A stretch of DNA of 64,000 bases from VRUE01 sp963788975 (lineage in GTDB: Bacteria; Actinomycetota; Thermoleophilia; Solirubrobacterales; 70-9): NCBI GenBank assembly GCA_963788975.1, contig CAWBIJ010000004.1:1054001-1118000 (forward strand), in the 5' to 3' direction. Position numbers and translations under genes: made by a program. Of the stretch, positions 25,539-34,028 are shown in pieces. Numbering within the stretch: position 1 is the stretch's first letter; each line of letters begins with the position of its first letter. The notes beneath the pieces are model-generated. The model saw only the letters and a program-made list of their open reading frames with translations. It searched no databases and was not told the DNA's origin.

Positions 25539-28500
25539 CGTGCGGTCCTCCGGTTGTGGTTGGCTCGGTTAGTGGTGCGTTTCACGCAGCGCACCTTTCC
25601 GGCGCGGCGCACTTTGCGCCTGCCTTTGCCGCAGCGCTTTCGCTGGGGACGTTCCTGGACGTTTCCACGGCCCGCGAAGTCGCCGCTGGCCGGCGACGGA
25701 TCGTCCGGCGCGCCTTTCGGGGTCCCTTGGCAGACCTCCAGCGGACAGGGGGAGGGCGGCTCAGGGAACTCGAAGCCCCCATTGACATGGGCGGTGTAAA
25801 GGCGGACGAAGGCGTCAGGGGCGTCGGGGGTGAGGCGAGCAGCAGCAATGAAGAAGACGTCGTCGCCACTCCTGCTGACGCCGTGGAGGCGCGGCGGCTT
25901 TTCGGGAAACCATTCGGTAAGGCCGTCGGTGATGAGCAGCAAGCGTCCATCACGCCACTCATAGATGTCATCGCCCACTTTTGGGCTCTGGCCAGAGGCG
26001 CCCGTGTTCTGGTCAGTCGGCAAAAGTGCGGTGGGGGTGGGAAAGGCCACGTCACCGCCGGCGCCGCCGATCGGAGTTATGTTGTTGCCGTCGGTGCCAC
26101 CGAAGTTGCCCATGAGGCTCAGGTTTACGGCGGCATGCGGGATGGAGCCATCTTGCGGGCAAGAGAGGCAGATCAGCGAACGGTCACGATCGTCGTAGCG
26201 GTAGTACTGAGCGGTGCCTCCATTCTGCTGGCCACCGATCACGTTTAGGTATGGGTGCGCCGAGCGGAAGACGAGAACGGAACCGTCATGCGAGATGTGG
26301 CCTGAGGTGTCCAGACGATCCCCGGTCTTGATGCCCTGGCCGAGCCAGCGGATCTCTCCTGTGTCGACCTCCACAACATAAGCATTTCCGTTCGAGGCTC
26401 CTTCACTAGCACCGGGAGTAAGGCGACGCTGCGACTGGAAGTAGACACGGGAGCCGTCGGGAGCCACAGCGATCTCGCTGACAGCCGTTGATTCGGAGAC
26501 GTGGACTTCCACATCGGTGTCGAGTCCTGGGATGACGCAAGTGACACAATCGAGCGTTTCATCGCCGAGGTCATAGCGGTAGACGTCGCCATCGGGCGGA
26601 GCTTCGAAGCTAGTCGAGCAGCTGGGCGGAGCGCTGTCCTCGGACACGAGACGCGACTGTGTGTAGAAGAAGGCGGCGTCATCGTTGCTCTGAAGAAGAG
26701 CGCCGCCGCATTTCGGTCCAGACAAGGTGACTTCGCCGGGCAGCAAGGAAATAACTCTTGTCTCATCGGCGGCAATGTCGCGAGCGTAAAGCTGAGCCGT
26801 GGGAGGAAAGCTGTTACAGCCAAACGGACCACCGGACCCTTTGAATGAAGGGCCTGGGCTGGGAAAAAAGGCGAAGTTGCCGTCCGGTGTAATCCAGTTG
26901 ACGTCGCCGAAGCGACCGACGCCGTTTTCCTCACCGTTGCTGTAAATGCCAGAGCCTATAACGCACGGAGCCGGGGTGCCGTCGGGAAGGAGGCTGACCA
27001 GCTCGGGGTTGGATTCAGAGCTAACGTCGTAGATGCCGTAGCCGTTTCCCGCAACCGGATAATCGGGATCAATGCCTCCACCTTTGATCGAGGCGACGGC
27101 CCGAGTCGAATGCTCCGACCCGGCGAACCAGAAGCCAGGTTCCTGGGGAAGGACAGGGTTGAAAAGCCTTACGGGCGGCGAGCCGGGTGTGACACGCCAG
27201 TAGTTCATTTTGAAGCTGCCGGCCGTATCGGCGTTGACGAGGAAAAGCGAAGAAAGATCGGTGGGGCCCGCAGGAGCACGATATCCCCCGCCAACGAGTT
27301 GGTCTCGGGGCGGAAACTCGGAGGGGTGGATTTTCCAGCCGTCGGCTTCGCGTTCGACTAGGAATGCGCTGATGAAGCTGCCTACGTTGGAATCAGGGGT
27401 ACCGCCCGAGACCGAGTAGACCGCTCGGTCTCCGTTGTCGGAGAAGGAGAGCCCACTGCTGACGCTATTGCCACTGAGATCGGGTGCGTTTACCTGCTCC
27501 CAGGCGCGATCCGAGCCAGGCGGCCCCGGGAAGTCGCCGTGGCTGAGCGGCGCATCCGTGACACGCGTGGTCACGGTCATGTCCTCGCCGAAGACGGGCG
27601 ACCCGGGAGCGCCGTTGTCGGCGACGAGGCGGTAGTGGTACGTGGTGTCGGGCTCGAGGCCCGTGACTTCTTTAGTGACCAGCTGGTAGACGCCGCTGGA
27701 GCCGCCGGGCTGGGTGGGGGTGCTCTGTCCGTAGGCTTCCGTCAAGCCGTATTCGAAGTGGTAGCTAGCCGGTGCGTTGAAGGCGACGAAGCGGCCGTTC
27801 AGCTGCGCGGTGGTGGCGGTGCGGATGGGAGAGCCGGTGGTCTCCGCGATCGGCGCCTGGGAGAGGGTTTTGAAGGTTGTCGAAGCACTTATCACACTCG
27901 GATTGAAGGGTCGGGTCGCGACGACCCTGACGTGATAAAGCGTGTTCGGTTCGAGGCCTATGCCTGGTTTCAACAGCTTGCTGACCGACTGGGTCGTGAC
28001 CTGGCTGCCGAGCACCGTGTCCGGGGCCGAGGCCGGGGTCCAGTCAGTTCCGTTCAGCGAGTACTCGAAGCGGTAGCTAACGTCAGGTGCGCCATTGGGG
28101 TTGACCTTGCCGTGCAGCATGGCGCTGGTCGAGGTGATCGCATCGACCGCCGGCGTGTCCAGTTCGGCGGTCGGGGGGGTGAGGTTGTCGAGAATGTAGA
28201 CGCGCTGTCCGCCGGTGGTCGATGACTGATAGATCGAGGCGTCGCCTGCTTTGACCGCGAGGCCAGCGGAGTTGGTGAGACCGCTGCCGGCGCCATGGGT
28301 GAACTGCAGGGCCCCTGAGGAATCGAGCTGGCGCACCTGGCGGTCGCTTGGAGAGTTGGCCGGCTTGGTGACGTAGGCGTGATTGTTCGAGAAGTCGATC
28401 GCCACGTCGGTGGGCCCCGGGAAGCCCGACAGCAGGGCTTCGGCGAAGACGGAGGGTGCAAGCGGCGGCGGGCCTGCCTGGGGCGTGAACTTCTGCACGC

Positions 28501-29500
28501 GGTTGTTGGATTCCGACTCGACCGTGTAGATCGCTCCCGTGGTGTCCACCGCAACCCTGGTGGGTTGGCCATTGGCGAACTGGCCGATGCCCGAGCCGAC
28601 GGTCCCTGCCTGGCAGTTGGCTGCCCCAGCAACCGCCTGGGTGCAGACCTCGAACCCGATGCCGGTGTTGTCGGCTCCCGCTCCAGCTCCCGCGATGTCG
28701 AAGCCAATGGCCCTGACGAAGGCGCCGGCAGGAGTGAACTCCTGCACGCGGCGATTGTCCCCGTCGGCAACGACCACGTTGCCGGCATTCGGTGCCCCGG
28801 CGGGAGCAACGGCCAAGTAGCCCGAGAAGCCGAAGAAGGTCGAGCCGAACTCGCCGCCGAGGGATCCAGAGACTCCTGCCTTGCAGGTAGCTGCCGTCGG
28901 GCAGGCCTCGGTGGCGGTGCCGCCGCCGCTGTCGACGTCCTTGCCGAAGGCGAGCTGGAAGGCGCCTGTGGAGGAGAACTTCTGCACCCGCCGGAAGCCC
29001 TGTTCGGAGACGTAGACCGAGCCGTCTGACTGGTCGATGGCGATCCCGCGGGGATTTGAGAGCTGGCCACCCGGTGCCGGGGAGACTGAGCTGATCCCGG
29101 CCTTGCAGTCTGCCGCCACTGTGCAGACCTCGAAGACGCTGTTGCCGAGGTCGCCCGGTTTGCCAGGTTTGATCACGTCGAAGCCCCAGGCGCGGATGAA
29201 GGCGCCAGCGGAGCTGAACTGCTGGATGCGGCTGTTGAAGCGGTCGACTGCGTAGACGTCGCCGCTCGTGTTGTTGACGGCCACGCCGGCAGGGCCGCTG
29301 AACTGGCCGCCGAGGCTTCCTTCGGAGCTGGTGCCGATCCAGGAGACGACTCCCTTGGCGCCGGGGGCTGCATTTGCGACAGGGACAAGCAGAGCGAGGG
29401 CAAGCAGCGAGCAGATCGCGAGGACGAGGTGGATGGAGCCGAGGCCGTGGCCCCTGCTCGAAGTCAGTCCCGCGGACAATGCCTTCGCGTGGCTTCTCAC
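25535..29500 (-). CDS. Large secreted NHL-repeat / FN3-like / PD40-type protein
   Basis: The protein has 1321 aa from GTG 29500 behind AAGGAG. A long signal peptide or anchor occupies about 25-45. NHL repeats span about 55-420 (GDVYAVDRFNSRIQQFSSAG). Two fibronectin-III-like modules lie at about 440-540 and 550-640 (MLHGKVNPNGAPDVSYRFEY; TYHYRLVADNG). A long WD40/PD40-like region at about 650-1240 includes ISEIAVAPDGSRVYFQS. The C-terminus is a strongly basic tail with Cys (CGKGRRKVRRAGKVRCVKR). NHL inserts with paired Cys (VCTVAADCKAGIS) recur three times. It heads an operon with the DUF11-like gene. The long upstream region carries operator-like motifs shared with TetR genes. Confidence 0.82.
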   Translation of the reverse strand: MRSHAKALSAGLTSSRGHGLGSIHLVLAICSLLALALLVPVANAAPGAKGVVSWIGTSSEGSLGGQFSGPAGVAVNNTSGDVYAVDRFNSRIQQFSSAGAFIRAWGFDVIKPGKPGDLGNSVFEVCTVAADCKAGISSVSPAPGGQLSNPRGIAIDQSDGSVYVSEQGFRRVQKFSSTGAFQLAFGKDVDSGGGTATEACPTAATCKAGVSGSLGGEFGSTFFGFSGYLAVAPAGAPNAGNVVVADGDNRRVQEFTPAGAFVRAIGFDIAGAGAGADNTGIGFEVCTQAVAGAANCQAGTVGSGIGQFANGQPTRVAVDTTGAIYTVESESNNRVQKFTPQAGPPPLAPSVFAEALLSGFPGPTDVAIDFSNNHAYVTKPANSPSDRQVRQLDSSGALQFTHGAGSGLTNSAGLAVKAGDASIYQSSTTGGQRVYILDNLTPPTAELDTPAVDAITSTSAMLHGKVNPNGAPDVSYRFEYSLNGTDWTPASAPDTVLGSQVTTQSVSKLLKPGIGLEPNTLYHVRVVATRPFNPSVISASTTFKTLSQAPIAETTGSPIRTATTAQLNGRFVAFNAPASYHFEYGLTEAYGQSTPTQPGGSSGVYQLVTKEVTGLEPDTTYHYRLVADNGAPGSPVFGEDMTVTTRVTDAPLSHGDFPGPPGSDRAWEQVNAPDLSGNSVSSGLSFSDNGDRAVYSVSGGTPDSNVGSFISAFLVEREADGWKIHPSEFPPRDQLVGGGYRAPAGPTDLSSLFLVNADTAGSFKMNYWRVTPGSPPVRLFNPVLPQEPGFWFAGSEHSTRAVASIKGGGIDPDYPVAGNGYGIYDVSSESNPELVSLLPDGTPAPCVIGSGIYSNGEENGVGRFGDVNWITPDGNFAFFPSPGPSFKGSGGPFGCNSFPPTAQLYARDIAADETRVISLLPGEVTLSGPKCGGALLQSNDDAAFFYTQSRLVSEDSAPPSCSTSFEAPPDGDVYRYDLGDETLDCVTCVIPGLDTDVEVHVSESTAVSEIAVAPDGSRVYFQSQRRLTPGASEGASNGNAYVVEVDTGEIRWLGQGIKTGDRLDTSGHISHDGSVLVFRSAHPYLNVIGGQQNGGTAQYYRYDDRDRSLICLSCPQDGSIPHAAVNLSLMGNFGGTDGNNITPIGGAGGDVAFPTPTALLPTDQNTGASGQSPKVGDDIYEWRDGRLLLITDGLTEWFPEKPPRLHGVSRSGDDVFFIAAARLTPDAPDAFVRLYTAHVNGGFEFPEPPSPCPLEVCQGTPKGAPDDPSPASGDFAGRGNVQERPQRKRCGKGRRKVRRAGKVRCVKRTTNRANHNRRTAR

Positions 29501-29618
29501 GTAGCTCTCCTTGTCCTTGAGCCCCTCTGCCGGCCGCTTCCCTGGGCGGCGCTCCCGCGAGGCTCGGTTGTCCCTGTTACAGGCGTTTCCCTGATTTGTC
29601 TGGCTGGAATGGCTTACG

Positions 29619-29714
29619 TTCCCAATAGAGGTATGCCGTACCAGCTTGGGCGCTAGGAAAGCATCCCGTCAGGGAGTTGTCAAGGGAAAGTTCCCAAAAG
29701 AAAAGGAACGTTCC
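29619..29714. promoter_or_regulatory. Operator-like motifs between the secreted operon and the TetR array
   Basis: GTTCCCAA occurs at 29619 and 29690. The first continues to GGTATGCCGTACC (29630-29642, arms GGTA/TACC). The second is preceded by GGGAAAGTTCCC (29684-29695) and followed by the perfect palindrome GGAACGTTCC (29705-29714). The same 8-mer occurs at 31160 and 31199 between two divergent TetR genes. The rest of 29501-29786 holds no gene that I can support. Confidence 0.45.
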
Positions 29715-29786
29715 TAGAGGCGTTCCCGCGCAGAGATACAGGGGTACCGAAGGGCTACTGAGTGGCCCGGGCGCGACGCGCAGCCG

Positions 29787-30443
29787 CTAGGCCGCTTCGC
29801 GAGCCAGGCGACCCGCTTCCTCCGCCCCCAGGTAGGGCGAGAGGATGAACTCGGCGCAATCTGAAAGGAGGTCCTCGAGCTGCGCGGCTTCGCCGGCGGC
29901 GACCTTGCGGCCGGCGAGAGAGACGAGGGCGCCGATGACCGACTCCTCGGTCGAGTCGGGGAGGGCGCGATCGCGCTCGCGCTGCGCCCGGCCCAGCTCG
30001 AGGAAGGGGACCGCCTCGTGCACCGCGTCGTGAAAGCGAGCCGCCACCGCCGGGCCGGCGCCCTGCGACTCAACCAAGCAGAGGCGGGCGAGGTCGGGCT
30101 CGGAGGCGAGGAAGGCAAGGACGGCGCGGGTGGCGGCGATCGCCTGGTGGGGCCAGTTGGGGATTCCCGACGTCGCCTCGGCGGCGAGCTCGCGGACGTG
30201 GCCGGCAAGCACCTCGAAGGCGGCGAGGAAGCACTCCTCCTTGCCCTCGAAGTTGGCGTAGAAGACACGGCGAGAGACTTTCGCCTCGTTGGTGATGTGA
30301 GTGATCGTCACCGCGGCGTAGCCGTGCTCGGCGACCGCGGTGGCGAGGCCGGCAATCAGCCGCTCGCGCTGGTTGTGGGCGACCTGCTCGCGGGTGAAGC
30401 CGTGGCGGCCGGCGGGCAGGGGACCGAGCTCGTCGACGGCCAC
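29787..30443 (-). CDS. TetR/AcrR family regulator
   Basis: The protein has 218 aa from GTG 30443 behind GGAG. The lineage arm is LPAGRHGFTREQVAHNQRER, the helix-turn-helix AAVTITHITNEAKVSRRVFY, and the C-terminal signature FILSPYLGAEEAGRLA is shared with other members of the array. It starts 16 nt after the restored end of the upstream TetR gene, so the two are probably one operon. Fatty-acid or acyl-CoA signals are common ligands of such C-terminal domains, but nothing here fixes the ligand. Confidence 0.88.
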   Translation of the reverse strand: MAVDELGPLPAGRHGFTREQVAHNQRERLIAGLATAVAEHGYAAVTITHITNEAKVSRRVFYANFEGKEECFLAAFEVLAGHVRELAAEATSGIPNWPHQAIAATRAVLAFLASEPDLARLCLVESQGAGPAVAARFHDAVHEAVPFLELGRAQRERDRALPDSTEESVIGALVSLAGRKVAAGEAAQLEDLLSDCAEFILSPYLGAEEAGRLAREAA

Positions 30444-30459
30444 GGTGCTCCGTCAGTCC

Positions 30460-31141
30460 TCAGGCCGAGGCGGCGTCGGCCAGGTCGCCGGCCTCCCGCG
30501 CCGCCTCTTCCTCGCCGACGTAGGGGCGGAGCAGGAACTCGAGGGTCTCGGGCAGGAGGGCGCGCAGCTCGTCGGCCTTCGCCGGCGACGAGGCGCTGAT
30601 TGACGACCCAGAGGACGCCGCCGGCCAGCGTGTCCTCCAGCGTCGCCGGCAGCTCCGCCTGGCGGGGGTTGAGCTCGCGCCCCGGCCGCAGCAGCGGCGC
30701 GAAGCGTTTCAGCGCCGCCTCGTGGCGCGCCACCGCCTGCGGCCCCGCGGTCAGCGCCTCGACCATGCAGGCCCGCGCCACGCTGGGGTGCTCGGCGATC
30801 ATCGCGAAGAGCGCGCCCAGGCCCGCCCCCACGCGGTCCGTCCAGGGCCCTGCTTCGCGCTCATAGGCATCCTCGACCGCTCGCGCGGTGTGCTCCAGCG
30901 CCGCGTCGAAGAGGGCGAGGAAGCTCTGCTCCTTGTCCTCGAAGCTCTTGTAGAAGGTGGCGTAGCCGACTTTCGCCCGGCGCACGATCTGCTCGATCGT
31001 CGTCGCCGGATAGCCATGCTCGGCGACGAGGTCGGCGGAGGCCTCGAGAATCCGGCGCCGCTGGTCGGCGGCGGCGGCATCGCGAGTCACCGGCTGCGGG
31101 CCGGGCGGCTGCCGGGAGTCCTTTCCAGGCAATGCGCGCAC
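30460..31141 (-). CDS. TetR/AcrR family regulator with C-terminal frameshift
   Basis: From GTG 31141, placed 6 nt after TATCCT. The DNA-binding part is normal (YPATTIEQIVRRAKVGYATF, then YKSFEDKEQSFLALF), and the ligand domain runs to LAGGVLWVVNQRLVAGE. The frame then turns into a meaningless Arg/Pro-rich run. Removing one G near 30574-30583 restores ADELRALLPETLEFLLRPYV, then GEEEA and a stop at 30460, matching the C-termini of neighbouring TetR genes. The original protein would be about 226 aa. As read, translation would run on into the next gene to 30356. It is either a sequencing error or a recently broken gene; the helix-turn-helix would survive in either case. Confidence 0.75.
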
Positions 31142-31147
31142 ACCCTC

Positions 31148-31223
31148 AGGATAGCGCTCGTTCCCAAAGGTACGCCACCGGTATATGAAGTGCTGAAAGT
31201 TCCCAAAGATGGGCTAAGGTACC
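31148..31223. promoter_or_regulatory. Divergent TetR control region
   Basis: The minus-strand -10 TATCCT (31148-31153) is 6 nt from the GTG at 31141. The plus-strand box TAAGGT (31215-31220) is 8 nt from the GTG at 31229. Between them lie two GTTCCCAAAG copies (31160, 31199) and GGTAC/ACCGGTAT elements, well placed for autorepression by one or both TetR proteins. Confidence 0.5.
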
Positions 31224-31228
31224 TCGAA

Positions 31229-31900
31229 GTGGAAGCCTCGACCACACTGCGCGCGGTCCGCTCCTGGGAGGAGGCGGTGCCGGGCCGGGGCGCAGACCAG
31301 GGCGTGCTGGAAGCAATGCTGCTGACCGTCGGCGCGCGAGGCTACGACAAGGCGAGCGTGCAGGAGGTGACCGAGCGCAGCGGCGTCTCGCGGCGCACCT
31401 TCCAGCGCCGCTTCGCGAGCAAGGAGGCATGCTTCGCTCTCGCCTACGAGGAGGCTGCCGACCGGCTTTGCAAGGACCTGCTCGACGCGGCACGGGGGTT
31501 GGAGAGCTGGCGAGACGGATTCCGGGCCGCGCTCGCCGAGCTGCTGCGCACCGTCGCCGAGCAGCCGCTGCTGGCGAAGGCGCTGCTGATCGAGGTCCGC
31601 GCGGCGCGCGGAGAGGCATGGGCCAAGCACCAGCAGGTGGTGGAGCGCCTCGCCGGCGCGGTCGACACGGCGCGGGGCGCGCCGGGAGCGACCAGCGCAG
31701 CCTCGCCGATGACCGCGCAGTTCGTCGTCGGCGCGGTCGAGGAATCGATCGCGGTCGAGATCGGCGCCGGTCGCGCCGCCAAAGCCGAGCGGCTGCTGCC
31801 CGACCTCGCCCACCTCGCCGTGCTCAGCTACTTCGGCGAGGACGAGGCCTGGCTCGAGCTCGGCTCCGCCCGAGTTTCGGCAATCGGTCCGGCGAGCTGA
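31229..31900 (+). CDS. TetR/AcrR family regulator
   Basis: The protein has 223 aa if started at the GTG at 31229; a GTG at 31190 in the same frame is possible but lies within the operator-like motifs. The helix-turn-helix reads DKASVQEVTERSGVSRRTFQ, then RRFASKEACFALAYEEA. The C-terminal part ends in LAHLAVLSYFGEDEA, the same position as LVEFTLTPYLG in sister genes. It is divergent from the frameshifted TetR gene and ends just before the convergent VapC gene. Confidence 0.85.
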   Translation: MEASTTLRAVRSWEEAVPGRGADQGVLEAMLLTVGARGYDKASVQEVTERSGVSRRTFQRRFASKEACFALAYEEAADRLCKDLLDAARGLESWRDGFRAALAELLRTVAEQPLLAKALLIEVRAARGEAWAKHQQVVERLAGAVDTARGAPGATSAASPMTAQFVVGAVEESIAVEIGAGRAAKAERLLPDLAHLAVLSYFGEDEAWLELGSARVSAIGPAS

Positions 31901-31903
31901 CGT

Positions 31904-32293
31904 CTACCAAACCACTCGCGAGGGATCGGCCTCGCGCAGGCGCCCGTCAGCTGTGATCAGGCGGACGTCGTGCTCGACCGCAGTCGCATAGATGAGCCGA
32001 TCGGCCGGGTCGCCGTGGAATTTACTCGGGTCGAGCGAGCCGGCGCGCAGCGCGACGGAGACGGTCGGCGACAATGCCTCTACTTGGTGAACGTTCAAGG
32101 CGTCTCGGATCCAGGTCGCCGTCGGTCGGTCCATCTCCAGCCTGCCGCGAGTTGCCAAGTAGGCGATCTCTTGGACCGAAGCCATGCTGATCGTAAGCTC
32201 GCCATCGGAAGAGATGGTCTCGGATGCCTTCCCGCTGAGCCGCTCTCGATCCCCGGCAAGCCAAAGGAAGACGTGGGTATCGAGAACTATCAC
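31904..32293 (-). CDS. vapC: PIN-domain toxin, VapC family
   Basis: The protein has 129 aa from GTG 32293 (VIVLDTHVFLWLAGD), overlapping the antitoxin stop as GTGA. An ATG at 32311 would add six residues. PIN-domain acidic residues are visible: Asp in LDTHV, Glu in SVQEIAYLA, Asp in HGDPADRLIYATA and Asp in LITADGRL. VapC toxins are Mg-dependent ribonucleases that cut tRNA or rRNA. The pair sits alone inside the TetR array. Confidence 0.85.
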   Translation of the reverse strand: MIVLDTHVFLWLAGDRERLSGKASETISSDGELTISMASVQEIAYLATRGRLEMDRPTATWIRDALNVHQVEALSPTVSVALRAGSLDPSKFHGDPADRLIYATAVEHDVRLITADGRLREADPSRVVW

Positions 32294-32574
32294 TCGCTCT
32301 CCATGTCCCACGGCCCCATCGAGAAATGGATCAGCTCCTCATCCGACATGTTGATCTTCACGCTGCCCTGCAGATCGTCGGGTCCCAGCGGAGGCTCGAC
32401 CCGGGCAACCGGCTGACCATGCTTGGTGACGATCAGCGTCTCGCCCGTCTCCGCGACTTGATCGAGCAGGCGGAGGCAGTGGGTCTTGAACTGAGTGGCT
32501 GTGATCTCTCTCTGAGGGGATCCAGGCATGACCATGGTCACGGTACCATGGTCATTGGTTAGAAGGACCTCCAT
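32290..32574 (-). CDS. Phd/YefM-type antitoxin of the VapC pair
   Basis: The protein has 94 aa from ATG 32574 behind AGGAGG. The Phd/YefM core is ITATQFKTHCLRLLDQVAET, then ETLIVTKHGQPVARVEP: an N-terminal DNA-binding fold that normally represses its own operon. The C-terminal half (DDLQGSVKINMSDEELIHFS) would bind and block the PIN toxin. The first 14 residues are unusual for the family, so a start at the internal ATG 32535 is possible, although that one lacks a ribosome site. Confidence 0.83.
   Translation of the reverse strand: MEVLLTNDHGTVTMVMPGSPQREITATQFKTHCLRLLDQVAETGETLIVTKHGQPVARVEPPLGPDDLQGSVKINMSDEELIHFSMGPWDMESE
32529..32554. promoter_or_regulatory. Inverted repeat in the antitoxin start region
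   Basis: TGACCATGGT (32529-32538) and ACCATGGTCA (32545-32554) are perfect 10-bp arms, 6 bp apart, each arm itself containing the palindrome ACCATGGT. It lies within codons 7-16 of the antitoxin if the ATG at 32574 is used, and would overlap the start of the shorter form. It is a good candidate autoregulatory operator. Confidence 0.5.
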
Positions 32575-32627
32575 GCCCTCCTAAGCCCTCTGCGGACCAG
32601 ACTCGCCCCGCCGACTCTTCGAAGCCG

Positions 32628-33980
32628 CTACTTCTCCTTGGCGATCTTCGCCGCTTCCTCGCTCCCTAGATAAGGAGTGAGGGTGAACTCGACCAGGTCA
32701 GGGAGCAACTCCTCGAGATCCTCGGCTTTGCCGGCGATGATGCGGCGAGAAATCAGCGAGACCATGCCGCCGACCAGGGCCTCCTCGGTGGCCGCCGAGA
32801 GGCGGTCGAGGACCTCCTTCGGGCGGCCCTCGCGGCCGCTCTGGAAGTAGGGGACGAAGCTCTGAATCGCGGCGTCGTAGCGCTCGACCACGACCGGGCC
32901 GGCGACCAGCGCCTCGACCATGCAGAGGCGGGCCAGGTGCGGCTCGGCGGCGAGGAAGCCAAGCATCGCGCCGATCCCGGCCTTGACCGCGTGCGGCCAG
33001 TCCTCGGCTTCCTCGAAGCCGGCCGAAACGCGCTCGCGCAGCTGCTCCATCACCGTGTCGTAAGCCGCGACGAAACACTCATCCTTGCTCGAGAAGTGCT
33101 CGTAGAAGGTGCGGCGGGAGACCGCCGCGTGGCGGGTGATGTGGGCGATCGTCGTACCGGAGTAGCCGTTTTCGGCGATCGCCTCGGCGATGCCGGCGAT
33201 CAGCCGCTCGCGCTGGTTGTGGACGACGAACTCGCGCGGTAGCCCGTGGCGTCCCGGCGGCAGCCTCGCCAGCTCCGGCGGGTAGCCCTCCGGACTTTCC
33301 TCAGGGGGTGTTTTTTTACTGGAATCAGGGATGACATCCCGACGATATCGCGCAATTGGCTCAGAATCCCGAGCAAGCTCAGCTAGGGCCGCGTCGATTC
33401 CCAAATAGGGCATGACGGCGGCCGAAACGAGCTGCGGGACGAGATGCTGGAGCTCCTCTGCCTGCCCACGCACGACCTTGGCGTAGACCTGTCCGTAGGC
33501 GGAGCCGGCGAGAGCCTCGGCGGTGGTGTGGGGGACCGATTCTGGATCCTCCATCTCGTTGCGGCCGGCGTCGATGAGCGAGGCGATCACCCTCATCGTC
33601 ATGTCGCGGCGGGCGCGGGCGGCATCGCCGGCCGCCAGCACCTCGACCGCGAAGCAGGCGCGGCTGCGATCCCGGCCGAGGTTGCCGACGATCTCGTAGG
33701 CGACCGCGCGCAGGCGGTCGGGCCAGTCCTCGTAACTGTTGTAGGCGGAGAGGATCTCCTCCATGCAGCGCTCGTTCATCTCCTGCCAAACGGAGAGGAA
33801 GCAGTCGTACTTGCCACGGAAGTGGCGGTCGAAGGCGGGGCGGTCGAGGCCGGCCTGCTTGACGATCATCTCGACGCTCGTATCCGCGTAGCCGCGCTCG
33901 GCGGCGATCTCGATCAGAGCCTCGACGATGCGCGCGCGCTCGGGACTGGCGGCACGCTCGCGGGTCTCAAGGTCGAGCAC
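32628..33980 (-). CDS. Tandem TetR-TetR protein (two full regulators in one frame)
   Basis: The protein has 450 aa from GTG 33980. Unit 1 covers about 1-215: HTH DTSVEMIVKQAGLDRPAF, then DRHFRGKYDCF, and an end at VMPYLGIDAALAEL. Unit 2 covers about 240-450: arm GRHGLPREFVVHNQRERL, HTH GTTIAHITRHAAVSRRTFY, end LTPYLGSEEAAKIAKEK. The linker (IPDSSKKTPPEES) is encoded over an A7 run (minus strand, 33317-33311). One more A would end unit 1 at a TGA at 33303-33301. It would also open unit 2 from an ATG at 33337 (MSSLIPVKKTPPEESPEGYP). The fusion may therefore be real, slippage-dependent, or a base-calling error. Confidence 0.8.
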   Translation of the reverse strand: MLDLETRERAASPERARIVEALIEIAAERGYADTSVEMIVKQAGLDRPAFDRHFRGKYDCFLSVWQEMNERCMEEILSAYNSYEDWPDRLRAVAYEIVGNLGRDRSRACFAVEVLAAGDAARARRDMTMRVIASLIDAGRNEMEDPESVPHTTAEALAGSAYGQVYAKVVRGQAEELQHLVPQLVSAAVMPYLGIDAALAELARDSEPIARYRRDVIPDSSKKTPPEESPEGYPPELARLPPGRHGLPREFVVHNQRERLIAGIAEAIAENGYSGTTIAHITRHAAVSRRTFYEHFSSKDECFVAAYDTVMEQLRERVSAGFEEAEDWPHAVKAGIGAMLGFLAAEPHLARLCMVEALVAGPVVVERYDAAIQSFVPYFQSGREGRPKEVLDRLSAATEEALVGGMVSLISRRIIAGKAEDLEELLPDLVEFTLTPYLGSEEAAKIAKEK

Positions 33981-34028
33981 TAGGTCATGGGACCTCCGAT
34001 CCCTGCCCTGGCCACCGGACGCCCCTCC

